Of a stretch of 64,000 nucleotides of DNA, positions 26,854 through 36,300 are shown one piece after another (the first letter of the stretch is position 1; every line of letters begins with the position of its first letter). Where the stretch lies: positions 124,001 through 188,000 of the forward strand of contig NZ_JAFFJV010000016.1 in assembly GCF_016924645.1 (NCBI RefSeq), read 5' to 3'. Under the pieces are notes generated by a model. It saw only the letters and a list, made by a program, of their open reading frames with translations, had not been told where the DNA came from and ran no database searches. This DNA comes from Rufibacter psychrotolerans (GTDB lineage Bacteria; Bacteroidota; Bacteroidia; Cytophagales; Hymenobacteraceae). The position numbers and the translations under genes were made by a program.

Positions 26854-27795
26854 TTACTGCCTGGCTCTACCGAAGAATTTCTTCTTGCTGGATTTTGCAG
26901 GAAACAGGCCCAAAACGGCTTCCGCCACTTTAACCGGGTAATCCGATTCCAGAATATCGGCCCCACCCTGGAATACTCCCCGATACGCCTGGGCTTGCGC
27001 CTCTGTATCTGTAAGTTTATCATAACTGGGTGCCGCCGAAATCATACACATGACCCCACGCTGATGCAGCAGGTCAAAAAGCACTTTATTCTCTGGTTTA
27101 TTCTGAGGGCCTATGTAAGCAATCATGTGTGACCAGGGTATTCCTGCCGCCTCATACTCTTCCAGGGCTTTTCTGGTCTTCACAAAGGCCGAAAACATAA
27201 TGTCTTTGTTTCGGTCATAGTAGAATTTAGCTTGCGCGGCAGTATGCACCGTAACCATGACATGGGCTTCAGCTTTCTGCTTTTGTAGCAGGGCTGCCGT
27301 CATTTCAAGCGGTACATCTTTCTTGTCAAGGTTTAGGATGGTCTTGCCTTTGCTCCATGCAATGGCTTCTTCCAGGGTAGGAATTCTGTGTTCTGTCACA
27401 TTCCCCTTTACATCTTTAAGCCGCAGTGCCTTTAGCTCCTCCCAGGTATGGTCAGATACTTTACCGCTCCCCGTGGTGGTCCGATCAAGGGTAGCGTCGT
27501 GCATCAGCACAATGACACTGTCTTTGGTGAGGCGGGGATCTACCTCAAAAAAGGCTGGTGTGGCGCGAAGCGTCTGCTCCATCGCCGCAATGCTATTTTC
27601 AGGAAATCCTTCCACCACCCCACCCCGATGCCCACTGATAATGGGAATGTCCTGGCCCGTGTACTTGAAAAAGGCTCTTATGTCTTTGGGTTTGCTGACT
27701 TTTATGGTATGTAGGGTTTGCTGGGCGTAAGTGTCGGCCCCCAGGAGAAAACCGGCTAACAAAAGAGCGGCACGAAAAGAGGTAGGTAATTGCAT
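26854..27795 (-). CDS. Glycerophosphodiester phosphodiesterase, exported (second of two)
   Basis: The 313-residue protein has a Sec signal peptide (LLAGFLLGADTYAQQ). The GDPD motif set is intact: ISGHRGGVVEGFPENSI, FFEVDPRLTKDSVIVLMHD and LDRTTTGSG. Sequence similarity to the neighbouring GDPD is mostly limited to the motifs, and there is no lipobox. A long segment with YEAAGIPWSHMIAYIGPQN suggests a different substrate pocket. The pair may act on different head groups or at different places. The gene is 100 bases upstream of the other in one transcription direction. Confidence 0.9.
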   Translation of the reverse strand: MQLPTSFRAALLLAGFLLGADTYAQQTLHTIKVSKPKDIRAFFKYTGQDIPIISGHRGGVVEGFPENSIAAMEQTLRATPAFFEVDPRLTKDSVIVLMHDATLDRTTTGSGKVSDHTWEELKALRLKDVKGNVTEHRIPTLEEAIAWSKGKTILNLDKKDVPLEMTAALLQKQKAEAHVMVTVHTAAQAKFYYDRNKDIMFSAFVKTRKALEEYEAAGIPWSHMIAYIGPQNKPENKVLFDLLHQRGVMCMISAAPSYDKLTDTEAQAQAYRGVFQGGADILESDYPVKVAEAVLGLFPAKSSKKKFFGRARQ

Positions 27796-27883
27796 AAGAG
27801 GTTATCAATCAAGTACTGGAATGATTCTTAAAGGAAGTTCATTGAAGGACAGGCAGCTTAACTTTTGCCCATGGCCATGTAAT

Positions 27884-28849
27884 TCACTTAAGCTCTACCC
27901 TGGCCAAAACCGGCAAATGGTCAGAGGGGTAAATCGTGTCTTTCGCTTCCTTGAGCACCTTATATGCTAACACGCGAAAGAGATTGTTAGTGAAGACATA
28001 ATCTATGCGCCTATTCAATGGCCTGTTGTAGTCCATGGCATTGTAAGTTCCTTCCGGACCTTCCGGGGCAGCCATACTCACGTCTTTACTGTCCACCATA
28101 AATGATTTTAAAACCGTGATAGGCGCTGTAGCAGGGGTAGTATTCATATCACCCGCCAGAATAACTGGTTTTCCTTCTGCTATCTTCTGTATCCTCTCTT
28201 TTAAGAGTTCGGCAGATTTCAAGCGTGCTTCGCTGCCAACATGATCAAGATGCGTATTAAACACAAAGAATTCTTGCCCGGTATTCTTGTCGTGAAACTG
28301 GGCCCAGTTACAGATTCTAAGCACGGCCGCATCCCAACTTTTAGACGGCACCTCGGGGGTTTCAGACATCCAGAAATGTCCCCATTTCCTCACTGTGAAC
28401 CGGGCCTTGTTATAATAGATTGCTACAAACTCACCACTTCCAGATGCTTTGCCCGTGTTTCTGGCCACGCCTACTTTGTAAAAACCGGTTGCCCGGCTGA
28501 TATCTTCACCCTGGTTCTGGTAATCTTCCTGCGCACAAAGAATATCTACCTTGTTTATTTTAATCTGGGAGATGACTCGGTCTTTCCGTTCTGCCCAGGA
28601 ATACCCTCTTGGCCGGCCGGAGTCATCTTGCAGTACATTATAGCTCATGACCTGAACAGCTGAACTCTTGGATGGGCCCTCCCCGGAATCAACAATAGGG
28701 GAAGGATCATGCTCTGAGCTGTTTTTGCAGGCATGCAGTGCCGTTGCCAAGCTTAGCAACATCAACAGCAGCAATCTTTGCAGAGGTAGAATACATCTAC
28801 GGCTTTGCGTTTTAGTAAAGGGGAAGTAACAGATCTTGTAATTATTCAC
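27884..28849 (-). CDS. EEP-family phosphodiesterase/phosphatase lipoprotein, active site intact
   Basis: The 321-residue protein has a signal ending ALHAC41, a lipobox. It shows all active-site elements of the endonuclease/exonuclease/phosphatase fold: Asn71 in MSYNVLQ, Glu108 in CAQEDY, His200 in FNTHLDHVG, Asp234 and Asn236 in LAGDMNTTP, RIDYVF, and the Asp-His of PSDHLPVL. Members include sphingomyelinases, inositol-phosphate phosphatases and DNases. A membrane-anchored form inside an uptake locus is more likely to cleave phosphodiesters or phosphomonoesters of a nutrient than to repair DNA. The long Arg-rich n-region is unusual. ATG at codon 30 would be the alternative start. Confidence 0.88.
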   Translation of the reverse strand: MNNYKICYFPFTKTQSRRCILPLQRLLLLMLLSLATALHACKNSSEHDPSPIVDSGEGPSKSSAVQVMSYNVLQDDSGRPRGYSWAERKDRVISQIKINKVDILCAQEDYQNQGEDISRATGFYKVGVARNTGKASGSGEFVAIYYNKARFTVRKWGHFWMSETPEVPSKSWDAAVLRICNWAQFHDKNTGQEFFVFNTHLDHVGSEARLKSAELLKERIQKIAEGKPVILAGDMNTTPATAPITVLKSFMVDSKDVSMAAPEGPEGTYNAMDYNRPLNRRIDYVFTNNLFRVLAYKVLKEAKDTIYPSDHLPVLARVELK

Positions 28850-28905
28850 TGAAAGCAGTAATTAAGAGAAAGGACCAGACGGTACATCTTGCCCAGGGAG
28901 AAACG

Positions 28906-28965
28906 CTGCCAGCTATTGAGGTGGGTACCCATTTTTGATTCAGATTCCACCTCAATAGCTGGCAG
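28906..28965. repeat. Intercistronic 19-bp inverted repeat
   Basis: Arms 28906-28924 and 28947-28965 are perfect complements (CTGCCAGCTATTGAGGTGG), with a 22-nt spacer and no T tract. Between two same-strand genes of the island operon it may stabilise or process the mRNA. Confidence 0.75.
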
Positions 28966-28997
28966 ATGAACAGGTGTCTTCAAACTACCACCGCGTG

Positions 28998-29016
28998 GTC
29001 CCCACCAGCGGGGGAC
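28998..29016. repeat. GC-rich palindrome
   Basis: GTCCCCACCAGCGGGGGAC forms a short hairpin 33 bases after the oxidoreductase stop. It is similar in kind to 25721-25738. Confidence 0.6.
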
Positions 29017-29049
29017 AAGTTTATCTATGCGGGCTCCAGCACTTTTGCC

Positions 29050-30438
29050 TTACACCTTCACCTCCATAAACTTGTTCCGCTTACGACTTTCTTCTGCCAT
29101 AAAGCCCATGATGTGGCTTTCAATAGATTCATCAATAGTAGAGGTCAACAAGGCAGGATTCTGCTGAGACACTGCCTGCACAAAATCACGCACTAACAGC
29201 CAATCTCCCCCTCCGTGGCCGCTGTTCTTGTAGCCTTCCACATCTTCGGCCTTGGGTTTGAGTTTAAGTTCTTTCCCTGTTCTGAAATCTTTCACCACCA
29301 ACTCATTCATGTCGCCTACCATATCTCCCATGGCCCCCATTATACGGGTTCTTCTTCCGTGGTAAGAAGTAAAGGCCTCCATGGAGAAACTGGCGGTTAC
29401 ATTGTCTTCAAACTGAATGGTGGTTACATAATGGTCTGGCTGATCATTCTCCATTCTGTAAACACAACGCCCGTAATTCGTGGTTTTTAGGCGCTCCATG
29501 ATCACCTCGCTGAGCTTGCTTTTATCAGCTGGCAGATCAAGCACAAACGTTCTTTTTCTATTGTCATGATAATGCCTGATTGCCGAATAAGGACATTCGC
29601 GTTCCACCGCACACCCGTCTGTACAACGAGCGGTACTTCCTGCCGGGGCATTCTCTTTACGGAACCATTTCAGGTCGCCCATGGCCGCAATGCGCTCACT
29701 TTTCTTGTTTATGACCCATTTCACAATGTCTAAATCGTGGCAAGACTTTGCCAAAATGATTGGGCTTGTTTCCTTGGAGTTATGCCAGTTACCACGCACG
29801 TAAGAGTGTGCCATGTGTAAATGCTCAATAGGCTCAAAGTGTTGCACGCTTATCACCTCGCCAATTGCTCCTGCGGCTATCAGCTCCCGCATTTTTACAA
29901 AGTAGGGCGCATAACGCAGCACATGGCACACAGCCACAATGCGGCCAGTTTTCTTTGCCAGTTTGTAGATATCGCGGCACTCCTTTTCTGTGGGTGCAAT
30001 TGGCTTTTCCAACAATACATCATACCCCATGGCCAATGCTTTCATGCAAGGCGCATAGTGCAGGTTATCTGGCGTGGAGATGATAACAGCATCGGCGAAC
30101 TTGGGCCGTTTGAACACATCTTCCCAGGTTTCAAATCTGTTCTCGTCTGCTATGTTGTGCTGTTTGGCATAGCGGTCGTTCCGGAATGGAAGAGGCTCTG
30201 CTACTCCAACAATATCTAATTGATCGGGAAATTTAGAGGCAAAGTTTCCGTAAACAGTTCCCCTGCTCCCGGCACCAAGTGTAATGGCAGTCACAGGTTT
30301 AGCAAGCGGCTTGTGTAAGGGATTAACCGGGAGCGTGTAAGCGTAGGTGTTATCCGCTAATTTAGCTAGTGCCTCCGTGCTGATAACGGCGGCACCTATA
30401 CTCAGCCCCAATGATTTAAGAAGTTTACGGCGGTTCAT
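29050..30438 (-). CDS. Gfo/Idh/MocA-family oxidoreductase, exported
   Basis: The 462-residue protein has a start resembling a Tat signal, MNRRKLLKSLGLS, followed by a hydrophobic stretch. The Rossmann NAD(P) fold begins at about residue 50 (ITLGAGSRGTVYGNFASKF). LLEKPIAPTEKEC supplies the EKP motif near residue 145. A Cys cluster (CTDGCAVERECPYS) near residue 275 is notable and may bind a metal. Family members oxidise inositols and sugars, and GH109 glycosidases share this exported layout, so a glycosidase-like NAD mechanism is possible. The gene lies in the phosphodiesterase/hexosaminidase operon. The substrate is not determined. Confidence 0.85.
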   Translation of the reverse strand: MNRRKLLKSLGLSIGAAVISTEALAKLADNTYAYTLPVNPLHKPLAKPVTAITLGAGSRGTVYGNFASKFPDQLDIVGVAEPLPFRNDRYAKQHNIADENRFETWEDVFKRPKFADAVIISTPDNLHYAPCMKALAMGYDVLLEKPIAPTEKECRDIYKLAKKTGRIVAVCHVLRYAPYFVKMRELIAAGAIGEVISVQHFEPIEHLHMAHSYVRGNWHNSKETSPIILAKSCHDLDIVKWVINKKSERIAAMGDLKWFRKENAPAGSTARCTDGCAVERECPYSAIRHYHDNRKRTFVLDLPADKSKLSEVIMERLKTTNYGRCVYRMENDQPDHYVTTIQFEDNVTASFSMEAFTSYHGRRTRIMGAMGDMVGDMNELVVKDFRTGKELKLKPKAEDVEGYKNSGHGGGDWLLVRDFVQAVSQQNPALLTSTIDESIESHIMGFMAEESRKRNKFMEVKV

Positions 30439-30612
30439 GTACGTGTATTTTTTGTAATGCTTTGCTTTTAGTGGTTACCCAAGCCAACTCCCCTTGGGAA
30501 AATTAATCTAGAATGCTTTTATGAAGACCTTCCCCCTCCTATGACCAGCAAAGGAATAGTCTTTAGAGAGACAGGTACTTTCTGCACTTCTTTTCTAAAG
30601 TAGGTAGGAAAC

Positions 30613-30647
30613 AGCGATGTTTCTCCGGCATTTGGAGGAACATCGCT
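30613..30647 (-). terminator. Hairpin after the TIG/EEP-like lipoprotein gene
   Basis: Stem AGCGATGTTTCTCC/GGAGGAACATCGCT (one G-U) lies 13 bases past the stop, with only a weak T run. It could be partial termination or mRNA protection inside the operon. Confidence 0.55.
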
Positions 30648-30659
30648 TTGCCTGTGACA

Positions 30660-31745
30660 TTATTTCCGGGTGATTCTAATCTCAGAAATTACCGGCTTTT
30701 TATTGTTCAGCACGTCCTCCTCACTCCCTACTGTATAACTTACCACTTCCATCTTTACCCCTAACCCTTCTCTGAACATGATGTGATCTACCACAAAGGC
30801 TGGGGCATTGGCAGGGAATGTTAACGTACATCCCAGGCAACCAGGAGTAAACTGGCTGTAGAGGGTTTGCATGTGGGGAGCGGTTTGTGAATCAAAATAG
30901 AAATTACCTCCCATGATGACAGGTAACTGAGTAGTACCTAAGATTTCCAGCAATCTCTGGGCTTGTAAGGGTTGGTCCCTGTTTCGGTTAGTAGCAGAGC
31001 CATCTTCCATCTGTACGGCTACAAACATTAAATCAAACCCTTCTACCACCTCAACGGTAGCGTACCCAAGCGGACGAGTTGTGGCTCCAGGCAAAAGAGT
31101 AGGCCCAAACTTCTCCTTGATAGGAAAACGAGACAAAAGTGAAGGACCATATTCCCCTCCTCTGTATGGCCACCCAGATGCAAAAAGATAGTTCATGCCC
31201 AGTTTATCTGCAATTACCTTCCCCTGGTCAATTGCTGGATCCGTTCGGGTATTGTAACTATCAATTTCCCGCAAGGCCACCAAATCTGGATTATACTTCC
31301 TGATCAATGCTTCAACCTCCTCTAGATTGGCCTTGCTGTTGGAGATTCCAAAAGACATTACTTTCAACGTGACATCAACGGGAACAGGCTTCTTGAGTAC
31401 GGTAAAGCTTGCAACAGTAGTGCCGTCTCCGTTGGTGAGGGCAATGGGTTGCGCTCCTACCGCTGCATTGACAGGAACAGTTACTGTAATCTTGGAGGCT
31501 ATAGAATCTAAAGTATATTCAGTGGCTTCTGTACTACCAATCATTACAGAGATAACATCTTTGAAGTTAAAACCAGTAATAGTCACTGTACTCCCCTGTA
31601 CGCTTTCTGCGGGAGCAACTGAATAGATAACTGGTTTATAGATCTGGGGTGGTTCATAGTCTGCCCACGGCCCTGCACTGTCACATGAGGACACTAAAAG
31701 CAGAAGGAAGGCAAAAATTGTATTGATACTCAACAGCTTTTTCAT
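30660..31745 (-). CDS. Surface lipoprotein: IPT/TIG domain plus degenerate EEP fold
   Basis: This 361-residue protein has a lipobox LVSSC21. An IPT/TIG Ig-like domain (about 38-117) precedes a domain that clearly follows the EEP phosphodiesterase fold: KYNPDLVALREID with the usual Glu160, YGPSLLSRFPI and PVIMGGNF. Most catalytic residues are replaced. The Asn of TYN is absent in MSFGIS (129-134), the THL His is VQM (244-246), the GDFN Asp and Asn are GGNF (279-282), and the terminal SDH is NKK (348-350). I infer a non-catalytic binding protein at the SusE/F position, 25 bases after susD. Compare the intact EEP enzyme encoded at 27884-28849. Confidence 0.85.
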   Translation of the reverse strand: MKKLLSINTIFAFLLLLVSSCDSAGPWADYEPPQIYKPVIYSVAPAESVQGSTVTITGFNFKDVISVMIGSTEATEYTLDSIASKITVTVPVNAAVGAQPIALTNGDGTTVASFTVLKKPVPVDVTLKVMSFGISNSKANLEEVEALIRKYNPDLVALREIDSYNTRTDPAIDQGKVIADKLGMNYLFASGWPYRGGEYGPSLLSRFPIKEKFGPTLLPGATTRPLGYATVEVVEGFDLMFVAVQMEDGSATNRNRDQPLQAQRLLEILGTTQLPVIMGGNFYFDSQTAPHMQTLYSQFTPGCLGCTLTFPANAPAFVVDHIMFREGLGVKMEVVSYTVGSEEDVLNNKKPVISEIRITRK

Positions 31746-31770
31746 ACAAACAATTGAACAGTAATGGGGA

Positions 31771-33357
31771 TTAATAATTGGGATTTTGCTCCATGTTGGG
31801 ATTTGCCATTATCTCATTCTGAGGAATAGGCCAATAATAGTCCCTGTTGGCCCTGGCAGTTCTCTGCTCTACTAGTATGGCCTGTTCGGTTTCTGGGTGA
31901 ACTGCACCGTATACAGGTCCATTCATCACCGCTTCAAAAATCCCCCACCTACGAATGTCAAAATAGCGCACTGCTTCAAAGGCTAGCTCAACTTGCCGCT
32001 CCCTTCTAACAAGTTCCCGCATTTTTTCCTGTGAGTTGTAGGCAGCTACATCCACATCTGGCATGCCAGCCCTGTTACGAATGGCATTCAGGTATTTCAA
32101 AACATCAGGATGATTCCATTCCCCCTCTTCTACCAGTGCCTCCACATAATTCAACAGAACCTCTGCGTATCTGATAATCATGTAGTCCAGAGTCCGGGAA
32201 CCATTCCTGTCTTTCGGGTCCAGGTATTTGTTTATCCAAAAGCCTGTTGCTGTAGAATATTGATCGCCAATTCTGTCTGCGTTTTTAGGGTCAGAATTAA
32301 ACGGATCCAAAACATTTGTATCATATTCTTGCCCTGGAAGTAGGACTGACGCGGCTAGCCGGGGGTCTCTGTTGTTTTTATAAGTAGGATCACGCTGATA
32401 AATGGCAGCAGAGTCAGGGCCTAATTCCCAGATGGTTTTGCCTTGCTTGGTCTCAAAACTATTAACAATGGCGGCGGTGGGCGACACAACGGTTTCCCCG
32501 CCTATCCCTTTCGGGGCGAAAGTGTTCCAAGCGCCTGAAGAGCCAGACTCCCGGTAGAAAATCCGTTCTTTGTTGAGCTCACCCGTGTAGGTGAAAAGAT
32601 CAGCATAGCTGTTTTTTTTGTCTACACTCTCATACAACTCATATAGGTTAGAGTCAATTATCTTCCTGGCCGCCATTCTGGCATCATCATACTTATGATG
32701 GAACAGAGCCAATCTGCTGATCAACGCCCAACAAATGCCAGAAGTAATTCTGGTCCTGTCATTAAAGCTATACTCGGCAGGCAGATTGTTGGCGGCAGCA
32801 GTTAGTTCTGACACCACAAACTCGTATACTTCCTCTTTCGTGTTTCTTGGCAGTGCGCTCTCATTAGGAGTAACGGCCGAGGTTACAATAGGAACCCCAC
32901 CGAAAAGCATCAGCAACTCCAGATGGTAATAGGCCCTAAGCGCCCTTGCTTCGTATTTATAGCGGGCTTTCAGAGATTCGTCCATGTAGACCTTGTCTAC
33001 ATGGTCAAGAAAGCGGGCTGCTCTCCTGATTGTTTTATAATTGTCTTGCCATATGTGCAACGACTTGTCAAAACTAGGACCTTGCAAGCCTTTTACATAC
33101 GCTTCATAGTCACCCCGGGTGCTTTGCCTGGCCACCGCATCATCGCTCAAGGCAGATAAGAACTGCACTTGCCTGCCTGTTGCACCATGCGGAATTCCTA
33201 CATATACACTTGCAAGGGCGGCCGTTGCATCTGCTTCGGTGTTCCACCATACTTCATCTGTCACGCTGGTAGGGTGGTCGTGGGTCAGGAAATCTTCACA
33301 ACCAGAGAGTGACAGCAACAGCGCAGCACCCATTATATAGTAATACTTCTTATTCAT
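31771..33357 (-). CDS. SusD/RagB-family surface binding lipoprotein
   Basis: The 528-residue protein has a signal ending LSLSGC and a GCEDFLTHDHPTSVTDEVWW start typical of SusD. TPR-like helices follow (ARALRAYYHLELLMLFGGVP), then the C-terminal RRERQVELAFEAVRYFDIRRW and the final WPIPQNEIMANPNMEQNPNY. It should form the lid of the adjacent SusC and select the island's substrate at the surface. The gap to susC is 10 bases. Confidence 0.96.
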   Translation of the reverse strand: MNKKYYYIMGAALLLSLSGCEDFLTHDHPTSVTDEVWWNTEADATAALASVYVGIPHGATGRQVQFLSALSDDAVARQSTRGDYEAYVKGLQGPSFDKSLHIWQDNYKTIRRAARFLDHVDKVYMDESLKARYKYEARALRAYYHLELLMLFGGVPIVTSAVTPNESALPRNTKEEVYEFVVSELTAAANNLPAEYSFNDRTRITSGICWALISRLALFHHKYDDARMAARKIIDSNLYELYESVDKKNSYADLFTYTGELNKERIFYRESGSSGAWNTFAPKGIGGETVVSPTAAIVNSFETKQGKTIWELGPDSAAIYQRDPTYKNNRDPRLAASVLLPGQEYDTNVLDPFNSDPKNADRIGDQYSTATGFWINKYLDPKDRNGSRTLDYMIIRYAEVLLNYVEALVEEGEWNHPDVLKYLNAIRNRAGMPDVDVAAYNSQEKMRELVRRERQVELAFEAVRYFDIRRWGIFEAVMNGPVYGAVHPETEQAILVEQRTARANRDYYWPIPQNEIMANPNMEQNPNY

Positions 33358-33367
33358 TTTTGTGAGG

Positions 33368-36300
33368 TTAAAATCTTACACTCAGTCCTACTGTGTAGAC
33401 TTCCATAATGCTGTATGTCCATTGATTACCACGGCTCTCAGGGTCTGTAAGCTTCAGGGAAGTGAAGGTTAAAGGGTTCTGCGCATTGACATAGAGGCGC
33501 GCATTGCTCACTCCCAGGCGTGCTAAAGAGGCGGGCTGCAGATTGTAGCCTAACTGTACATACTTGACCCGCAGGTAAGCCCCGTTCTGAAACCAAAAGT
33601 CTGATGATTCTCTATTGTTGATGGGAGAGGTACTGATTCTAGGAAACCTGGCATTGGTGCGTTGAGGGGTCCAGTAATTGCCGGCGTAATAAGTGGTAGG
33701 TACGCCACCGTCTCTGCTCATATCCAAAGGCAGGGCGAACATTCCTGTTAAGGGCACATCGCTCTTACCTGTTCCCTGGAGGAGGAATTCAAAATCAAAG
33801 TTTCTATAGGCAATCTGAAAATTAGAGAAGTAATTTAATCTTGGCACAGGATTACCAATGCGGGTCTGATCATTGGTGGCGTCAATCACGCCATCACCGT
33901 TGAGGTCCAGGTATTTGATATCACCAGGTGCCGCATCAGGCCGTAAGGGCACCAGGGGGTTTCCCTCAGCATCAAAATCACTTTCTTGTAAAAGACCGTT
34001 GGTTCTATATCCGTAGATGCTTCCAATAGCGCCACCCACCTCATTAATGGTAGTAGAAGTGGTACCCACAAAGTTGGGTACAAGGTAGGTTATCTCATTG
34101 CTGTTGTAGGTTACACCCGGCCTCACAGAAAAGCTGAGATGATTACTGATTTTATCATTATAGTTCAATGAGGCTTCCCATCCTCTGTTCCTTACTTCGC
34201 CCGCATTGATTGGCACCTCCCCTTGAAAACCGCCCACATCTGGTAACAGCGGGCTAAGGATGATATCCTTGGTTCGTTTGTCATAGACATCAACAATAAG
34301 TTCTACCTTATTATCATGGAATAAACCTATATCCAAGCCCACATTGAACATGTTCACCGTTTCCCAGGTGATGCCAGGGTTGCCATAGGTGCTCTCCAGA
34401 CCGTTGGAGGGACTAATGATTGTCTGGTACCGGTATAAGCCAATGTTCTCGTTGCCTAACTGGCCATATGAAGCCCTAAGCTTCAGGTTATTGATCACAT
34501 CTACCCCCTGCAGAAACGATTCATTGTGTATGTTCCAACCAACTGCCGCAGAAGGGAAGTAACCAAATTTGTGGCCAGGGCCGAATTTAGAGGAGCCATC
34601 CATCCGGATAGTTCCTTCCAACAGATACCTGTCTTTGAAGGAGTAGTTTAGCTTGGCATAGGCAGATACCATTGAGTTGATATTCCAGTCGCCTCTGTTG
34701 TTCTCCTCTTGAGAGTATCCGGCCATGGCAAAGATGTAATGGTCATCCAAATCAAGGGTGTAATCTGCATTGGCGGCCATGTAGTAATAGGTGGTCCTAT
34801 CCATGGAAGCTTCTCTCTGCGTATCCCAGGTCCTCAGCAATTGGCCCGTGTAATAATCAAAGAAGTTTGTATTCTCGCGGGTAGTTCTGTTGGCGTCGCT
34901 GTTCAGCCTGAAACTGAATTGTCCGTTCAGGTTAAAGTTTGGAAACACTTCCCACTTGGGCTGCAGGTTAAGGCTAGTCTGGCTGTCTTCCGCTTTGATG
35001 GCACCGCCTCTTTCAGCAAAGGCCAGTGGGTTTACGATGTCAACATAATGTCCATAGTGGCTGACCCCGTTCACGGCCGGATACCTGGGCAGAATGGTTG
35101 GGGGTACTCTGTAGATATCTTCCAGCAGCCTGCTTCCCCCGGCCCTGGTAGCTTTGTTGGGCTGACTTGTGTTTCTTCTGATAGCCAGTAGATCAAGGTT
35201 AACCAAAAACTTATCACTGAGGGAGAAAGAAGAATTAGCCCGGATGTTGAATCTGCTCATGCTCGTATTGGGGAGCATTCCCTCCTGATCCATGTAATTC
35301 GCCGTTACGGCAAACCGGGCCAGGCTATTTCCCCCACTCAGTGAAAGCGAATGGCTGGTGATGGGTGCTGCCCGGTTTATCATCAGGTTTCGCCAGTTTG
35401 TATTTGGGTACTTCACCGGGTCTGCCCCAGATCTGGTGAGTTGGATATCTTCTTCTGTAAAATTGGGAGACTGCCCTGCGTTTAACTGCCCCTCATTGTA
35501 CATGCTCATATAAGTAGGAGCATCAACTACTTCAGGCAAATTGGTAGGGCTCTGCACTCCATAAAACCCATCATACCCTACCGTAACCTTGCCAGGCACC
35601 CCTCTTTTGGTGGTAACCAGAATTACGCCGTTTGCGGCCCTGGCCCCATAGATGGCTGCCGCAGCCGCGTCTTTTAGCACCGTCACGCTCTCTACAGTGA
35701 CCGGATCTATGTGGTTCATGTCCATAGGTACCCCATCTACCAGCACCAATGGATTGGAATTTCCTAATGTGCTTACCCCTCTTATCTTGATAGCGGCGGC
35801 ATCGCCCCCCGGCAAACCTGAGCTTTGCGTTACCTGCAGGCCTGTCACCCCCCCTTGCAGGGATTGCGACAGGGTAGTTATGGGCTTGCCCACAATGTTT
35901 GAGGCAACATCTAAGGTGGCAATTGAACTGGCAATGTGTCTCTTCTTTTGCTCTGAAAGACCTACCACCACTACTTCATTCAGCGCGGCAACATCTTCCC
36001 TTAAGGAAAGAACAAAGTTGCTTTCATTCTTTTGCACCGTATATTCCTCGCCCACAAAGCTTACCATGGAAAAGGTGAGTACTTCCCCTTTCCTGACTTT
36101 GATTGAAAAGTTTCCATCTATGTCTGTCACGGTGCCTCTATCTGTACCTTTAACAATGACAGAAACACCTGGCAGGGCACCTGGCGGCTCATTAGTGTCA
36201 AACACCCGCCCCTTCACGGTGAGGGGTTCAGAGCTTTGTTCTACCTGTGCCTTGGGTTTCGGAGATTTGCGTACCACAATCGTATTAGGCAATACCGTAA

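Noticed and set aside
26754-27023. N-terminal extension of the first glycerophosphodiesterase
   Set aside because: It would overlap the 3' end of the other GDPD gene and place the lipoprotein signal 90 residues inside the protein.
29050-30438. Naming the oxidoreductase a GH109 glycosidase
   Set aside because: The exported Gfo/Idh/MocA layout is compatible, but I see no residue set that separates GH109 from other members.
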